A stretch of 64,000 bases of DNA, taken from positions 1 to 64,000 of the forward strand of contig NZ_FNRX01000002.1 in the NCBI RefSeq assembly GCF_900105195.1, read 5' to 3'. Below are positions 63,641-64,000 of the stretch, piece by piece. The stretch comes from Rhodococcus pyridinivorans. GTDB lineage: Bacteria; Actinomycetota; Actinomycetes; Mycobacteriales; Mycobacteriaceae. The notes under the pieces were generated by a model. It made no database searches. It was not told the origin of the DNA and worked only from the letters and a program-made list of their open reading frames with translations. Within the stretch, counting starts at the first letter, position 1. Each line of letters begins with the position of its first letter. The position numbers were made by a program, and so were the translations under genes.

Positions 63641-64000
63641 TCAGGGGGTGTCGACGAGACGGAACCCCGAGCCGATCCCGTCGCGCGCGTCGATCTCGGC
63701 GAGGATCCGGTCGGCCCGCTGGTAGGCGGCGAACCTCGTGTCGGGAACCTGCCGGTCGTCGGAGACCGCGGTCTGCGGGAACCGGTAACCCACCGACAGT
63801 CCCATCCATTCGCCCGTCTCGGTACGCACGAGCGGCCCGCCGGAATCGCCCGGTCGCATGAGCAGCGGCGAGGACATCAGGTTCCCGTCCACCCGCACAT
63901 CGCCGGTCGCGCAGGCCACCGACGTGCTCCGCCCTGCCGCGCAATGTGTTCCGGCCGGCAGCTCGCCTTCGCCGAACGCCGCGACCGATTCGAGCACGAC
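63641..64000 (-). CDS. S1 family serine protease (C-terminal part, partial)
   Basis: The open frame runs in from the right window edge and ends at 63641 (119 residues visible). RPGDSGGPLV carries the nucleophilic Ser of the chymotrypsin family, and two Cys (THCAAG, VACATGDV) could form a disulfide. The His and Asp of the triad lie outside the window. Probably secreted, but the signal peptide is not visible. Confidence 0.85.
   Translation of the reverse strand, partial: VVLESVAAFGEGELPAGTHCAAGRSTSVACATGDVRVDGNLMSSPLLMRPGDSGGPLVRTETGEWMGLSVGYRFPQTAVSDDRQVPDTRFAAYQRADRILAEIDARDGIGSGFRLVDTP

Overview
The window is high-GC, densely packed actinobacterial DNA, very probably Rhodococcus or a close mycolic-acid relative. 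The signs are a complete mce lipid-import operon, many acyl-CoA enzymes, TetR and GntR regulators beside almost every cluster, frequent GTG and TTG starts, four-base ATGA/GTGA gene overlaps, and a recR - ybaB - SRPBCC - FAD oxidase - cyclopropane-synthase-like order that I recall from mycobacteria. No tRNA, rRNA, transposase, integrase or CRISPR array was seen.

Layout. 1-5 kb: rhodanese and TetR genes, a di-iron-like hydrolase with a membrane protein, an SDR and an F420-type luciferase-like enzyme. 5-15.7 kb: an mce operon read leftwards (fadD5, yrbEA, yrbEB, mceA to mceF, Mce-associated protein), with almost every junction translationally coupled. 16-20.4 kb: a crotonase, a nitronate-monooxygenase-like protein, and a tandem-TetR regulator followed by a decayed alcohol dehydrogenase and a DUF4334 gene. 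20.5-24.8 kb: two MpaB/DUF2236 oxygenase-family proteins around a GntR regulator and an aldehyde dehydrogenase. 24.9-27.1 kb: an MFS exporter with its TetR regulator and a 42-bp perfect palindrome between them. 27-31.5 kb: recR, ybaB, SRPBCC, FAD oxidase and SAM methyltransferase (core genes). 31.5-35 kb: fadB and fadA.

35-57 kb is accessory. It holds relics of a phosphonate-type cluster with an intact GntR gene, a two-component system, membrane proteins, and a PucR-centred catabolic locus at about 43-55 kb. That locus has two transporters, a PucR regulator, and an eight-gene operon encoding a GlcG-like protein, a haem-oxygenase-like di-iron protein with a full ligand set, two different Rieske proteins, a ferredoxin reductase, an aldehyde dehydrogenase, a gamma-glutamyltransferase-fold hydrolase lacking the usual glutamate-binding residues, and a RidA protein. 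It reads as a complete oxygenase pathway for an unknown, probably nitrogen-containing substrate and is the most novel content here. A decayed YhcG-type nuclease gene closes this segment.

57-64 kb: dnaX, a PadR regulator with a His/Gly/Arg-rich extension, a GntR regulator with a small cluster (two-domain rhodanese, thiM, SsuD-like flavin monooxygenase), and the end of a serine protease gene. Because dnaX lies close to recR in mycobacteria as I recall, the 31.5-56.9 kb block looks like an insertion or expansion between core genes.
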